A stretch of DNA of 64,000 nucleotides from Gemmatimonadota bacterium (GCA_016191225.1 JACPPC010000004.1:47723-111722); one strand, 5' to 3'. Numbered from the stretch's first letter, positions 1-9,384 are shown. Made by a program: numbers and translations. Notes: a model not told the origin generated them from the letters alone.

Positions 1-828
1 GGCGACTACGTGCTGCAGGAGGGGCACGAAGCCGTCGCCGATGGCGAGGTCGTGCTCAACGACCCGATGCTCGCCGCGGTGCGCCGTCGCGTGGGCGACA
101 CCCTCACCCTCGCCACCGGTTACGACCCGCAACTGCGCACGTTCAGCGGGGGGCGCACGTTGCGCATCGCGGGCCGCGTGCGCTTCCGCTACCTCGCCGC
201 CGACCAGCGCGGTGCCGCGCTCCCCCTCGCCACGCTGCAGGCCATGGGCGGCGATGCGCGGCGCGACCGGCTCTCGCTCGTCATGCTGCGCGTGGACCCC
301 GCCGCCGATGTCGAGGCCATCCGCGCCGGCATCGACGCCGCGCTGCCGCGCGTCTCGGCCCTGTCCACCGCCACCGCGCTCCAGCAGGCGGAGCAGCGGC
401 TCAGCTACTTCCGGCAGCTGGCGTTCATCCTCGGGTCGATTTCCCTCGTCGTGGGCTTCCTGCTGGTAACCACGATCGTGACGGTGTCGGTGCATGAGCG
501 CGTGGGCGAGATCGCCGTGATGCGCGCCATCGGCGTGAGCCGCCGGCACGTCGTGCAGCAGGTCGTGCTCGAGGGGCTCGTGCTCTCGCTGGCGGGCAGC
601 GCCGGCGGGCTCGCGCTGGGCCTCGTCACCGCGCGCTGGCTGGACTCCATCCTCGCGACCTTCCCCGGCCTCCCCGAGTCGGTGGACTTCTTCCTCTTCC
701 AGTCCATTCCGGCCCTCGCCGCGCTCGGCATGCTCGTGCTCACGGGACTCGCCGCCGGCGCCATTCCCGCGTGGCGGGCGGCCACGCTGCCGGTCGCCGC
801 CACCCTGCGACGCGAGGCGGTGGCATGA
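1..828 (+). CDS. FtsX/MacB-like ABC transporter permease (5' partial)
   Basis: C-terminal part of a MacB/FtsX-type permease; the frame is open to the left edge, so the start lies outside the window. The first ~130 residues resemble the periplasmic domain. Three hydrophobic segments follow (about residues 138-160, 190-215 and 240-260 of the visible part), with the family's ERVGEIAVMRAIG-type cytoplasmic coupling segment between the first two. It probably works with the ATPase that follows, whose ATG overlaps this stop codon in an ATGA, in lipoprotein, peptide or antimicrobial export. Substrate unknown. Confidence 0.85.
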   Translation, partial: GDYVLQEGHEAVADGEVVLNDPMLAAVRRRVGDTLTLATGYDPQLRTFSGGRTLRIAGRVRFRYLAADQRGAALPLATLQAMGGDARRDRLSLVMLRVDPAADVEAIRAGIDAALPRVSALSTATALQQAEQRLSYFRQLAFILGSISLVVGFLLVTTIVTVSVHERVGEIAVMRAIGVSRRHVVQQVVLEGLVLSLAGSAGGLALGLVTARWLDSILATFPGLPESVDFFLFQSIPALAALGMLVLTGLAAGAIPAWRAATLPVAATLRREAVA

Positions 829-1553
829 GTGGCGGCCTGAGCGGCGGCGCGAGTGGCGCCGCCGCCGCCGGGGAGGTCGTCCTGTCGGCGCGCGACGTGC
901 ACCGCGACTACCAGCTGGCCGGCGAGACCGTGCACGCCGTGCGCGGCATCTCGCTCGAGGTGCGCGCCGGTGACTGGGTCGCCCTGGTGGGGCCGAGCGG
1001 CTGCGGCAAGTCCACGCTGCTCAACCTGCTCGGGGCGATCGACCGCCCGACGTCGGGCACGATCGCCGTGCGCGGACGGGACATCGCGGCGCTTCGCGAC
1101 CGCGACGCGACCGCGTTCCGCCTGCGGCACGTCGGCTTCGTCTTCCAGCGCTTTTACCTCATGCCGCAGCTGTCGGCGCTGGAGAACATCGAGCTGCCGA
1201 TGGCCGAGGCCGGCGTGGCGAGGGCGGAGCGCCGTGCCCGTGCCCGGGAACTGCTGGCGTACGTGGGGCTCGACGCCCGCGAGCGGCACCGGCCGGCCGA
1301 GCTGTCGGGGGGCGAGCAGCAGCGGGCCGCGATCGCGCGGGCGCTGGCGAATCGCCCCGCCTTCCTCCTTGCCGACGAGCCCACCGGCGAGCTCGACGCC
1401 GCCACCGGCGCGGGGATCATCGCCCTCTTCGCGCGACTCAACGCCGCCGGCACCACGATCGTCGTCGTCACGCACGACGGGGACCTGGCCCGCGCCGCCC
1501 GCCGCGTGATTCACCTGCGCGACGGCCATGTGGTCAACGAGGTGCACGCATGA
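825..1553 (+). CDS. ABC transporter ATP-binding protein, LolD/MacB type
   Basis: 242-residue nucleotide-binding subunit. It shows Walker A GPSGCGKST, a Q-loop in FVFQRF, the signature LSGGEQQR, Walker B FLLADEP and the switch histidine in VVTHD, all in normal order and spacing. Length and composition match the LolD/MacB/FtsE class that energises FtsX-like permeases. The ATG at 825 overlaps the upstream stop (ATGA), so translational coupling is likely. The partners should be the permeases on both sides; the substrate cannot be told from the sequence. Confidence 0.93.
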   Translation: MSGGLSGGASGAAAAGEVVLSARDVHRDYQLAGETVHAVRGISLEVRAGDWVALVGPSGCGKSTLLNLLGAIDRPTSGTIAVRGRDIAALRDRDATAFRLRHVGFVFQRFYLMPQLSALENIELPMAEAGVARAERRARARELLAYVGLDARERHRPAELSGGEQQRAAIARALANRPAFLLADEPTGELDAATGAGIIALFARLNAAGTTIVVVTHDGDLARAARRVIHLRDGHVVNEVHA

Positions 1554-1596
1554 CGCGCCGCGCCGCGTTCAGGCCGGCCCGCGGGAGGGCGCGGCG

Positions 1597-3108
1597 GTGA
1601 TCTCGCTGCTCGCGTTCCGCAACGTGGCCCACAGGCCGTGGCGTTCGGCGTTCCTCGTCGCCGGGTTCGGCATCGGCGTGGGCGTGATGATCGTGCTGCT
1701 GTCCGTGGGCGAGGCGATGCTCGTGCAGGCCCGCGACGAGAAGCTTGTCGGTGGCGGGCAGGTGACCGTCCTCCCCGAGGGGATCGACCTCGAGGTGATG
1801 AAGACCGGTGGCGTGGGCGGGCTGTACTTCTCGATCGCCAACGCCCGGTTCGTCGCGCAGCAACTGCTGGCGTCGCCGCGCCTCGGCGGCGACGTGACGG
1901 CGGTCGCGCCGCAGGTCGAGGGCAAGACCGTCTGGCTGCGGGCCAACGGCCGCGAGCTCTCCGTGCGCGCCACGGGCGAGGTGCCGGGGGCGACGCGCGC
2001 GGTGGGCGCCGGTCCCGCCCTCGCCGCCGGCGCCTGGGACGACAACGACACCGATCGCCGCTGGGGGCACCCGACGCCGGCCGAGCTGCGGCACGAGATC
2101 GACCACTTTCACGTTCCCCCGGCGGACCGCCCGCGCGACGAGCGCGAGAGCTGGGGGGAGTGGCACTACGTGAACGTGCTCTACGACGGCGCCCGCCGGT
2201 GGGCCTTCCTCACCTTCATGGTCGCCGGCGACGTGCCCGCCGGCCGCTGGGGCGGGCAACTCCTGGTCACGCTCCACCAGCAGGGCGGCCGCGCGCGCCG
2301 ATTCTCCCTCCTCGTCGATCGGCGGGGCGTGCGCTACGCGCTCGACCGCGCCGACCTCGCGCTCGGCCCCGCCGCCATGACGGTGGACAGTGCCGGCGAC
2401 TACCATGTGCGCGGCACCGCCCGCGGCGAGGGAGCCGACGCCGGCCACTCGGCGCGCGTGGACCTCGTGCTGCGGCCGGCGCCGCGCGCGTACTTTCCCG
2501 GCGCATCGCTCGGTGGCAGCGGGCCCGGCGCGCTGGTGAGCGGGTACGCGGTGCCGGCGCTGCGCGGCGAGGCCAGCGGCACGATCTGCGTCGATCGCGA
2601 CTGTACGCGGCTGGAGGCCGTGCAGGCGTACCACGACCACAATTGGGGACTCTGGAAGCAGGTCAACTGGGAATGGGGGCAGGCGCGTGCGGGCGCCTTC
2701 ACCTTCCTCTATGGGCGGGTGCAGCAGACGGGCGCCGCGGCGGCGAGCGTGCCGATGTTCTTCTACCTCGTCGACTCGCTCGGCTTCCGGGCGCTCTTCC
2801 GGCCGGCCGCGGTGGCCTACGACGACGCGCGCACGATCCTCGTCGGCGGGCGCAGGGTGCGTGTCCCGGCCCGCGCCACGATGGCCGACGTGCGGGGTGG
2901 CGACACGCTGCGCGTGACGATCGAGGTCGACGACGCCGTGGGCACCGACCTCCGCACCGTGCTCGTGCAGCGCGGCGACCGCCGGTCGGCGGGGGCGATC
3001 GCCCACCCGTACTTCATCCAGATGAAGGGGCGCGCCACGATCGCCGGCCGCGTGGGCGGCAGCCCGCTGGCCGGCACCGGGCACGGCTTCTTCGAGACGT
3101 ATCGTTAG
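1597..3108 (+). CDS. Fusion of a truncated MacB-like permease with an AttH/CrtC lipocalin-like domain
   Basis: 503 residues from a GTG start. Residues ~1-150 look like the N-terminus of a MacB/FtsX permease: RNVAHRPWRSAFL entry, one membrane helix at ~18-40, then a start of the periplasmic domain. From ~170 the protein becomes an AttH/CrtC-type lipocalin, with WGEWHYVNVLYDG near 180 and the hallmark DHNWG at ~347. The C-terminal three membrane helices of an FtsX permease are missing. In other bacteria AttH-like proteins are separate genes beside such transporters, so this looks like a fusion of two operon partners. The other open frames through the region are shadows. Confidence 0.75.
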   Translation: MISLLAFRNVAHRPWRSAFLVAGFGIGVGVMIVLLSVGEAMLVQARDEKLVGGGQVTVLPEGIDLEVMKTGGVGGLYFSIANARFVAQQLLASPRLGGDVTAVAPQVEGKTVWLRANGRELSVRATGEVPGATRAVGAGPALAAGAWDDNDTDRRWGHPTPAELRHEIDHFHVPPADRPRDERESWGEWHYVNVLYDGARRWAFLTFMVAGDVPAGRWGGQLLVTLHQQGGRARRFSLLVDRRGVRYALDRADLALGPAAMTVDSAGDYHVRGTARGEGADAGHSARVDLVLRPAPRAYFPGASLGGSGPGALVSGYAVPALRGEASGTICVDRDCTRLEAVQAYHDHNWGLWKQVNWEWGQARAGAFTFLYGRVQQTGAAAASVPMFFYLVDSLGFRALFRPAAVAYDDARTILVGGRRVRVPARATMADVRGGDTLRVTIEVDDAVGTDLRTVLVQRGDRRSAGAIAHPYFIQMKGRATIAGRVGGSPLAGTGHGFFETYR

Positions 3109-3149
3109 CACCGCTGGCGCCGCCCCTCGCCCGGCGCGAATATCACGGC

Positions 3150-4538
3150 GTGACCGCCAGCACCGCTCCCGTTCGCGTTTGCGTCATCGGCGCCGGCCCC
3201 AGCGGCATCGCCGCCGCGAAGAACTGCGTCGCGCACGGCCTCGCCGTGGTGGTCTGCGAGAAGAACGACAAGGTCGGCGGCAACTGGGTCTTCAACGCCA
3301 CGACCGGCCACTCGAGCGTGTACGAGAACACGCACATCATCAGCTCGAGGGCCTGGTCGGAATACGAGGACTATCCGATGCCGGCCGGATACCCGGACTA
3401 CCCGGGGCACCGGCAGCTGCAGGCGTACTTCGAGTCGTACGCCCGCCACTTTGGCGTGTACGACCGCATCCGGTTCAATCACACCGTGCGGCACGTCGCG
3501 CCCGCCGCCGACGGCGGCTGGGAGGTGCGCCTCCTCGACGCGCAGGGCACGCAGCGGGTCGAGCACTTCACCCACCTGATGGTCGGCAACGGCCACCACT
3601 GGGACCCGAAGTATCCCGAGTACCCGGGTCGGTTCGATGGCCGCTTCCTCCACTCGCACGACTTCAAGGGAGTGGACGAGACGTGGCGCGGCCGGCGCGT
3701 GCTCGTGATCGGCGGCGGCAACTCCGCCTGCGACGTCGCGGTCGAGGCGGCGCGCATCGCCGGCACGGTCTCCCTCTCGATGCGCAGCCCGCAGTGGTTC
3801 TTCCCCAAGTTCATCTTCGGCAAGCCGTCGGATGTCTTCGCCGCCGAGTCGGGTTGGCTGCCGCGCCGGTTGCGGCAGTGGATCCTCGGCAGGCTCCTCC
3901 GCCTGCTGCAAGGGCCGTACAGCCGCTATGGGCTCCCAGAGAACACGCGGCCCCCGCTCACGCAGCACCCCACGCTCAACTCGGACCTGCTCGACTTCAT
4001 CCGGCACGGGCGCGTCGCGCCCCGCCCGGCGATCGCCCGGCTGGACGGCCACGACGTCGTCTTCGCCGATGGGCGGCGCGAGGCCTACGACATCATCTGC
4101 GCCTGCACCGGCTTCTGGACGACCTTTCCCTTCTTCGACGAGTCGTTCATCGACTTCAAGCACCTCGAGAAGATCCCGCTCTACCGCAAGATGCTGCACC
4201 CGAGGCACCCGACCCTCTACTTCATCGGGCTCTTCCAGCCGCTGGGCTGCATCTGGCCCCTCGCCGACTACCAGGCCCGCCTCGCCTGCCTCGAGATCCT
4301 CGGCCGCTACCGCCGTCCCGCAAACCTCGAGGCCGCGATCGCCGACGAGCTCGCGCGCCCGCACTTCGACTTCGACGGCGGACAGCGCCACGCGGTCGAG
4401 GTGGACGCCCACCAGTTCCGCGCCGAGCTCGCCCGCGAGTTGCGCACCGCCGGCGTCGACATCGGCCGGCCGCCCGCCGGTCGCAAGGGCCACTACAAGC
4501 CGGAGCCGCGCCCGCTGCCGGCTGCCGCGGGCGCCTGA
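3150..4538 (+). CDS. Flavin-containing monooxygenase (class B, FMO-like)
   Basis: 462 residues from a GTG start. An FAD-binding GAGPSG lies at residues ~14-19 and a second, NADPH-type GGGNSA in the middle. Between them is the FMO-identifying pattern F-x-G-x3-HS (FDGRFLHSHDFKG). CTGFWTTFPFF near residue 320 matches the family's conserved CTGY-type segment. Such enzymes oxygenate nucleophilic N or S atoms, or ketones, using NADPH and O2; the substrate is unknown. The only close neighbour is the DUF72 gene three bases downstream, suggesting co-transcription. Confidence 0.88.
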   Translation: MTASTAPVRVCVIGAGPSGIAAAKNCVAHGLAVVVCEKNDKVGGNWVFNATTGHSSVYENTHIISSRAWSEYEDYPMPAGYPDYPGHRQLQAYFESYARHFGVYDRIRFNHTVRHVAPAADGGWEVRLLDAQGTQRVEHFTHLMVGNGHHWDPKYPEYPGRFDGRFLHSHDFKGVDETWRGRRVLVIGGGNSACDVAVEAARIAGTVSLSMRSPQWFFPKFIFGKPSDVFAAESGWLPRRLRQWILGRLLRLLQGPYSRYGLPENTRPPLTQHPTLNSDLLDFIRHGRVAPRPAIARLDGHDVVFADGRREAYDIICACTGFWTTFPFFDESFIDFKHLEKIPLYRKMLHPRHPTLYFIGLFQPLGCIWPLADYQARLACLEILGRYRRPANLEAAIADELARPHFDFDGGQRHAVEVDAHQFRAELARELRTAGVDIGRPPAGRKGHYKPEPRPLPAAAGA

Positions 4539-4541
4539 CGC

Positions 4542-5351
4542 GTGGCCGACATCCGCCTTGGCACGCAGGGCTGGAACTACGACGCGTGGGTCGGTCCCTT
4601 CTATCCCGACGGCACCCGGCCGCCTGACTACCTCGGCGTCTACTCGCGCGCCTTCAACACGGTGGAGGTCGACTCCACCTTCTATGCGATCCCGCCGGCG
4701 AAGGTCGTGCGCGGCTGGGCGTCACGCGTCCCGGCGGGCTTCACGTTCGCGCTCAAGCTCCCGCAGGCGGTCACGCACGAGCAGCGCCTGCGCGGCAGCG
4801 CGACCGACATCGCCAACCGGTTCTTCGACGTCGCCCGCGAGCTCGGCGGCAAGCTCGGCCCCATCCTGATCCAGCTTGGTCCCGACTTCGCCCCGGTCGA
4901 GGAGGGGGCGCTGCGCGAGTTCCTCCCCCTTCTCCCCAACGACCTGCACCTCGCGATCGAGTTCCGGCAGAAGGGCTGGCTGCGCGACGACATCTGCACG
5001 CTCCTGCACGAGCACCAGGTCGCCCTCGCCCTCTCCGACGGCAAGTGGATCCCGCGCCGGCAGCTGCTCAACCTCGCCGGGAAGCCCACTGGCTCATTCG
5101 CCTACCTGCGCTGGATGGGCCCCGACCGCACGATCGTGGACTACTCCCACGTCCAGGTCGACCGCAGCGAGGAGCTCGCTGCCTGGTCGGCGGCGGTCCG
5201 GGCGCTGGCCGTGCGCCTGCCGAGCGTGTACGGCTACGTGAACAACCACTTTGCCGGCCACTCGCCGCAGAGCGTGCGCGAGCTGTCCCGGCTGCTGGGG
5301 CTCCCGGTGGTGGAGCCCCGGCAGTTCGGGGAGCAGATGACGCTGTTCTAG
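4542..5351 (+). CDS. DUF72 family protein
   Basis: 269-residue TIM-barrel DUF72 protein. The N-terminal GTQGWNYDAWVGPFYP, central FALKLPQAVTHE, LGPILIQLGP, and C-terminal VYGYVNNHFAGHSP are all family hallmarks. Length is normal. Biochemical function in bacteria is not established. It starts with GTG three bases after the monooxygenase stop, so the two are probably one transcript. It converges with the SPFH gene, with six bases between the stops. Confidence 0.9.
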   Translation: MADIRLGTQGWNYDAWVGPFYPDGTRPPDYLGVYSRAFNTVEVDSTFYAIPPAKVVRGWASRVPAGFTFALKLPQAVTHEQRLRGSATDIANRFFDVARELGGKLGPILIQLGPDFAPVEEGALREFLPLLPNDLHLAIEFRQKGWLRDDICTLLHEHQVALALSDGKWIPRRQLLNLAGKPTGSFAYLRWMGPDRTIVDYSHVQVDRSEELAAWSAAVRALAVRLPSVYGYVNNHFAGHSPQSVRELSRLLGLPVVEPRQFGEQMTLF

Positions 5352-5357
5352 CGGCCC

Positions 5358-6272
5358 CTACGGCTTCGGCAGCTGGATCATCGGCATCCCCCCGCCGCTC
5401 ACCATCGGCATCTTCCCGTCCCACCGCTTCGCCATCTCGTACTGCACCAGCGTCGGCGTGATGCTCCTGGCCAGCAGCTCGTTCGCCTTGGCCTGCGCCG
5501 TCGCCTCCGCCATGATCGCCTTGGCCCGCCCCGCCGCCTTGATCGAGTCGCCCTGCGCCTGGAACGTGTTCTTCTGCAGCTCGTTCTGCGCCGTGAGGCT
5601 CTGCTGCTGCATCACGTTCTTCGTGTTGATCGCCTCGATCACCGTCTGTGGCGCCCGCAGCTCGTTGATCGTGAACTGCCGCACCACCAGCCCGAACGGC
5701 GCCAGCCGCTTCTCCATCAGCGCCCGCGCCCGGTTCGTCGCCTCGGCCTTCTTGGGGCCGATCACGTCGGCGATCGCCTCCTCGCCCACCACCTCCTGCA
5801 GCGCTTGCCGGATCGCCTGCTTCACGTAGGTGTGCTGGATCGTCGAGATGTCGGTGCGGAAGGTCTGGTAGAGCGCCGGCACCTTGGCCGCCTCCAGCTC
5901 GAAGCTCATCGACACGTCGAGCGAGAGGGGCTGCCCCTCCGTCGAGTTGACGTTGATCTCGTCGTTGTTCGGCGACCCCTCGGTGTTCGCCCGCGTCAGC
6001 ACGAGCGTCTGCATGAACGTCGGATACTCCACGATCTGCGTGAACAGCGGATTGCGGGTGTGGAAGCCGGGGCCGAGCGGCACGTTGTCCACGCCCCCCC
6101 CCGCCCGGTGGATCACGATCCCGATGTGCCCCGGGCTGATGTACGTCACCGTGCTCGGCATCAGCACCGCGAGCGCCAGCAGCACCGCGCCGGCGACGAG
6201 GAGCCCCTTCCATGGAAAGCCGCCCGGCGACCCGCCGCCGCCGCGCACGAAGTCCCTAATCGAACTGGCCAT
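5358..6272 (-). CDS. SPFH/Band 7 (prohibitin-like) membrane protein
   Basis: 304 residues. A glycine-rich N-terminus precedes one membrane helix at ~24-42, followed by a Band 7 domain (~45-210; YISPGHIGIVIHRAGG start) and an Ala/Glu/Lys-rich coiled-coil tail. Prohibitin-type proteins form large membrane rings that scaffold or guard proteases and other membrane complexes. Its start overlaps the end of the upstream small zinc-ribbon gene by 17 bases, implying a two-gene operon. No protease gene adjoins it, so the partner is not evident. Confidence 0.9.
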   Translation of the reverse strand: MASSIRDFVRGGGGSPGGFPWKGLLVAGAVLLALAVLMPSTVTYISPGHIGIVIHRAGGGVDNVPLGPGFHTRNPLFTQIVEYPTFMQTLVLTRANTEGSPNNDEINVNSTEGQPLSLDVSMSFELEAAKVPALYQTFRTDISTIQHTYVKQAIRQALQEVVGEEAIADVIGPKKAEATNRARALMEKRLAPFGLVVRQFTINELRAPQTVIEAINTKNVMQQQSLTAQNELQKNTFQAQGDSIKAAGRAKAIMAEATAQAKANELLARSITPTLVQYEMAKRWDGKMPMVSGGGMPMIQLPKP

Positions 6273-6519
6273 TCATCGTCTCCTGGTAGCACTCCGGGCA
6301 GAGAACGGCGCCCCCGGAGAGGCGCACGAGCTGATCCTCGCGGTGCGCGCCGTGCTTGGGGCAGGTCAGCGCCTCGACGCGCTCGATGCGCCGCCTGTTC
6401 TCGAGCTGCCGCATGTACGTGCCGAGCGGCGTGAACCGCCGCAGCCCGAAAAACGCGAAAGCGCCAAGCACCGCCAGCGTGGCGATGAACAGGGCGCTCT
6501 CCATCAGGATGGCGTACAT
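6256..6519 (-). CDS. Small membrane protein with C-terminal CxxH/CxxC zinc-ribbon-like motif
   Basis: 87 residues. One predicted membrane helix (~8-25) is followed by a basic segment (FFGLRRFTP...NRRRIERVEA) and a cysteine-rich end with CPKH at ~53 and CPEC at ~74, arranged like a treble-clef or zinc-ribbon metal site. It overlaps the SPFH gene by 17 bases and so is probably co-translated with it. An internal ATG six codons downstream is an alternative start. TAGATT at 6531-6536 (minus sense) lies 11 bases before the ATG and could be its -10 box. No family was recognised. Confidence 0.6.
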   Translation of the reverse strand: MYAILMESALFIATLAVLGAFAFFGLRRFTPLGTYMRQLENRRRIERVEALTCPKHGAHREDQLVRLSGGAVLCPECYQETMNGQFD

Positions 6520-6584
6520 GTGAAGGGTGGAATCTAGCGGTTCGCATCCCGGCTGCTCGCGGCCGCCCAACCCGTTGCGGCGAC

Positions 6585-6590
6585 TATCTT
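6585..6590 (+). promoter_or_regulatory. Putative -10 box (TATCTT) very close to the SURF1 start
   Basis: TATCTT matches the TANNNT -10 pattern and ends 5 bases before a GTG and 8 bases before the ATG of the SURF1 gene. That implies a very short or absent 5' leader. No convincing -35 box is seen at 16-18 bases. Confidence 0.35.
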
Positions 6591-6598
6591 TCGCCGTG

Positions 6599-7369
6599 AT
6601 GCAGACGCGCCACACCATGTTCGGTCTCGTCGCCGTGCTCGCCGCCGCGGGGATGGTGCGCCTCGGTGTCTGGCAGCTCCACCGACTCGACGAGCGCCGC
6701 GCCTTCAACGCCATCCTCCGCGCCCGGCTCGATTCGTCGGTCGTGGACCTTGCCGCGCTGCCGGCCGATTCCGCCAGTCTCGCGTACCGGCGGGTGCGGC
6801 TGACCGGCACGTACGACCAGCAGCACGAGTTCGTGCTCACCGGCCGTACTCGGCGCGGCTCGCCGGGCGTCTTCTTCGTCACGCCCCTCCGCCGCGAGGG
6901 GAACGACACCGCCGTCCTCGTCAACCGGGGCTGGGTGTACTCCGCCAACGCCAAGGACGTGGCGGACCCGTCGCGGTGGCGCACGGGCGCCGTGGCCAAC
7001 GTGCCGGCTTGGGTGGACACCTGGCCGCTGGGTGGCTCGGGCCCGGTGGTCGTCGAGGGCAAGCGCCCGGCCGGCGCCCCGGTCCCGGTGCGGCGCCTCG
7101 ACCTGCCCGCGCTCGCCCGGCTGCTGCCGTACCCGATCGAGCCGTACTACGCCGTGCTGGTGGGCGACACCTCGGCCGCCGCCGACACAACCCACCCGGT
7201 GCCGATCCCGCTTCCCGCCTTCGACAACGAGGGAAGCCACAAGAGCTACGCCATCCAGTGGTTCTTCTTCGCCCTCCTCGCCCTCGCCGGCACGGTGGCG
7301 TACATCCGCTCCGACCTGCGCCGGCCGGCCGGGAACAACGCGACTGGCGCGGGGAATCACACCCCATGA
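6599..7369 (+). CDS. SURF1 family cytochrome oxidase assembly protein
   Basis: 256 residues with the SURF1 layout. An N-terminal helix (~5-22) runs into GVWQLHRLDERRAFN (compare the family's G-x-WQ-x2-R). Then come the RRVRLTGTYD and VLVNRGWV segments, and a C-terminal helix (~225-245) preceded by SHKSYAIQWFFFA (family HxxYAxQW). SURF1 proteins help insert haem a into cytochrome c oxidase subunit I, implying an aerobic respiratory chain. ATG 6599 is chosen; an in-frame GTG at 6596 is equally possible. No oxidase genes are nearby. Confidence 0.92.
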   Translation: MQTRHTMFGLVAVLAAAGMVRLGVWQLHRLDERRAFNAILRARLDSSVVDLAALPADSASLAYRRVRLTGTYDQQHEFVLTGRTRRGSPGVFFVTPLRREGNDTAVLVNRGWVYSANAKDVADPSRWRTGAVANVPAWVDTWPLGGSGPVVVEGKRPAGAPVPVRRLDLPALARLLPYPIEPYYAVLVGDTSAAADTTHPVPIPLPAFDNEGSHKSYAIQWFFFALLALAGTVAYIRSDLRRPAGNNATGAGNHTP

Positions 7370-7467
7370 TGTTCCACGCAGCGGGAAGCCCTGCGACCCG
7401 CGCCCCCGCTCCACCACCCGGCCGGTGACACGTCGCCGGCCCCACCTCCCCCGCGGAGGGGCCGCAC

Positions 7468-9384
7468 ATGGCCACACCAGCTACCGAGAAGGAAGCACGC
7501 GACGTCGCCGAAGCCGCGCGTGAGACGGAGTGGCAGTATCCGTCGTTCGCCGCCGAGCTCTACCTGGGGCGCTTTCGCCCGGAGCTCATCCACCCGCACC
7601 CGCCGATCGACGACCCCGCCGAGGAGGCGCGTGCCGCCCCCTTCCTGGCGAAGCTGCGCGACCTCCTGACCCGCGTCGACTCCGACGCGATCGACCGCAC
7701 CGGCGAGATCCCCGAGGAGGTGGTGCAGGAGCTGCGCGACATCGGCGCCTTCGGAATCAAGATTCCCGCGGAGTACGGCGGCCTCGGCCTCTCGCACCTC
7801 ACGTACGTCCGCGCGATGCAGATGGTCACGTCGAAGGACGGCAACCTCACCGCGCTCGTCTCGGCGTCGCAGTCGATCGGCCTCCCGCAGCCGCTCTCCC
7901 TGTTCGGCACCGCCGACCAGAAGCGGCGCTACTTCCCGCGGCTGGCCAAGGGCGCCATCTCGGCTTTCGCGCTGACCGAGGTGAACGCCGGCTCCGACCC
8001 GGCGAACATGACCACCAGCGCCGTGCCGAGCGCCGACGGCTCGCACTGGATCCTTAACGGCGAGAAGCTCTGGTGCACCAACGGCACGCGCTGCGAGCTG
8101 ATGGTCGTGATGGCGCGGACGCCGGACGCGGTGGTGAACGGGAAGCCGCGCAAGCAGATCACCGCCTTCATCGTCGAGGCGAAGGACCCCGGAGTCGAGG
8201 TCGTCCACCGCTGCCGGTTCATGGGGCTGAAGGCGATCGAGAACGGCTGGCTCCGCTTCACCAACGTGAAGGTGCCGGCGGAGAACATCCTCTGGGGGGA
8301 GGGGAAGGGTCTCAAGCTCGCCCTCACCACCCTCAACACCGGGCGCCTCACGATTCCCTCCGGCTGCGCCGGCGCCGCCAAGGCCATGCTCGAGATCGTG
8401 CGCGAGTGGGCCAACGAGCGCGTGCAGTGGGGGCAGCCGATCGGCCGGCACGAGGCGATCGCCCACAAGATCGGCCACATGGCGGCCACGACCTTCGCCA
8501 TGGAGGCGGTGGCCGAGCTGGCGACGGCGCTCCACCAGCGCGGCGGGGCCGACGTCCGCCTCGAGGCGGCGATCGCCAAGCTCTGGAACACCGAGGCCGG
8601 GTGGCGCATCATCGACGACACGCTGCAGATCCGCGGCGGCCGCGGCTTCGAGACCGCCGACTCGCTGCGGGCCCGCGGCGAGAAGCCGATTCCTGTCGAG
8701 CGGGCGATGCGCGACTTCCGCATCAACCTGATCTTCGAGGGGAGCTCGGAGATCATGCGGCTGTTCATCGCCCGCGAGGCGGTCGACCCGCACTTCCGCC
8801 GTGCCTTCGGCATCGTGAACCCCGAGTCGACGATGGCCGAGCGGTGGGCGGCGATCCGGCAGTCGGCGCCGTTCTACGCCACCTGGTATCCGTCGCGGCT
8901 GGTGAACTTCGAGCGGCTCAAGTCGCGCTCCGAGTTCGGCCGGCTCGCGCCGTATGCGGAGTACATCGGCATCGCCGCCAACCAGCTCGGCCGGGCGATC
9001 TTCCATGCCATGCTGCGCCATGGTCCCGCGCTCGAGCGGCGGCAGCTGGTGCTCTTCCGCGCGGTGGACATCGGCGCCGAGCTGTTCGCGATGAGCGCCA
9101 CGATCACGCGGGCGGTGCACCTCGACCGGCGCGGGCAGCGCGAGGCGCTGATCCTCGCCGACGTGTTCTGCCGCGAGGCGCGCGACCGGATCGCGCGGCT
9201 CTTCCGCGAGCTTCACAACCCGACCGACGAGGCGGTGACGCTGGTGGCGCGGCAGGTCCTCGCCGGCCAGCACAAGTGGCTCGAGGAGGGGATCGTGGGC
9301 CTCCACGCCGCCGACGAGCTGGAGAAGGCGCTGCGGGCGCACCGCGACAGCGGGGACCGGGAGCTCGTGCTCGGCGTGGGCTAG
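7468..9384 (+). CDS. Acyl-CoA dehydrogenase (long, VLCAD-like)
   Basis: 638 residues, longer than classical ~380-residue acyl-CoA dehydrogenases and matching the VLCAD/FadE-like group with an extra C-terminal region (~440-638). Core motifs seen: FALTEVNAGSDP (flavin/substrate loop), NGEKLWCTNG, LQIRGGRGFE, and FEGSSEIMRLF, which carries the glutamate equivalent to the family's catalytic base. It catalyses alpha,beta-dehydrogenation of fatty acyl-CoA. A GGAGGGG Shine-Dalgarno sequence lies eight bases before the ATG. It is monocistronic in appearance and followed by a repeat-rich gap. Confidence 0.93.
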   Translation: MATPATEKEARDVAEAARETEWQYPSFAAELYLGRFRPELIHPHPPIDDPAEEARAAPFLAKLRDLLTRVDSDAIDRTGEIPEEVVQELRDIGAFGIKIPAEYGGLGLSHLTYVRAMQMVTSKDGNLTALVSASQSIGLPQPLSLFGTADQKRRYFPRLAKGAISAFALTEVNAGSDPANMTTSAVPSADGSHWILNGEKLWCTNGTRCELMVVMARTPDAVVNGKPRKQITAFIVEAKDPGVEVVHRCRFMGLKAIENGWLRFTNVKVPAENILWGEGKGLKLALTTLNTGRLTIPSGCAGAAKAMLEIVREWANERVQWGQPIGRHEAIAHKIGHMAATTFAMEAVAELATALHQRGGADVRLEAAIAKLWNTEAGWRIIDDTLQIRGGRGFETADSLRARGEKPIPVERAMRDFRINLIFEGSSEIMRLFIAREAVDPHFRRAFGIVNPESTMAERWAAIRQSAPFYATWYPSRLVNFERLKSRSEFGRLAPYAEYIGIAANQLGRAIFHAMLRHGPALERRQLVLFRAVDIGAELFAMSATITRAVHLDRRGQREALILADVFCREARDRIARLFRELHNPTDEAVTLVARQVLAGQHKWLEEGIVGLHAADELEKALRAHRDSGDRELVLGVG

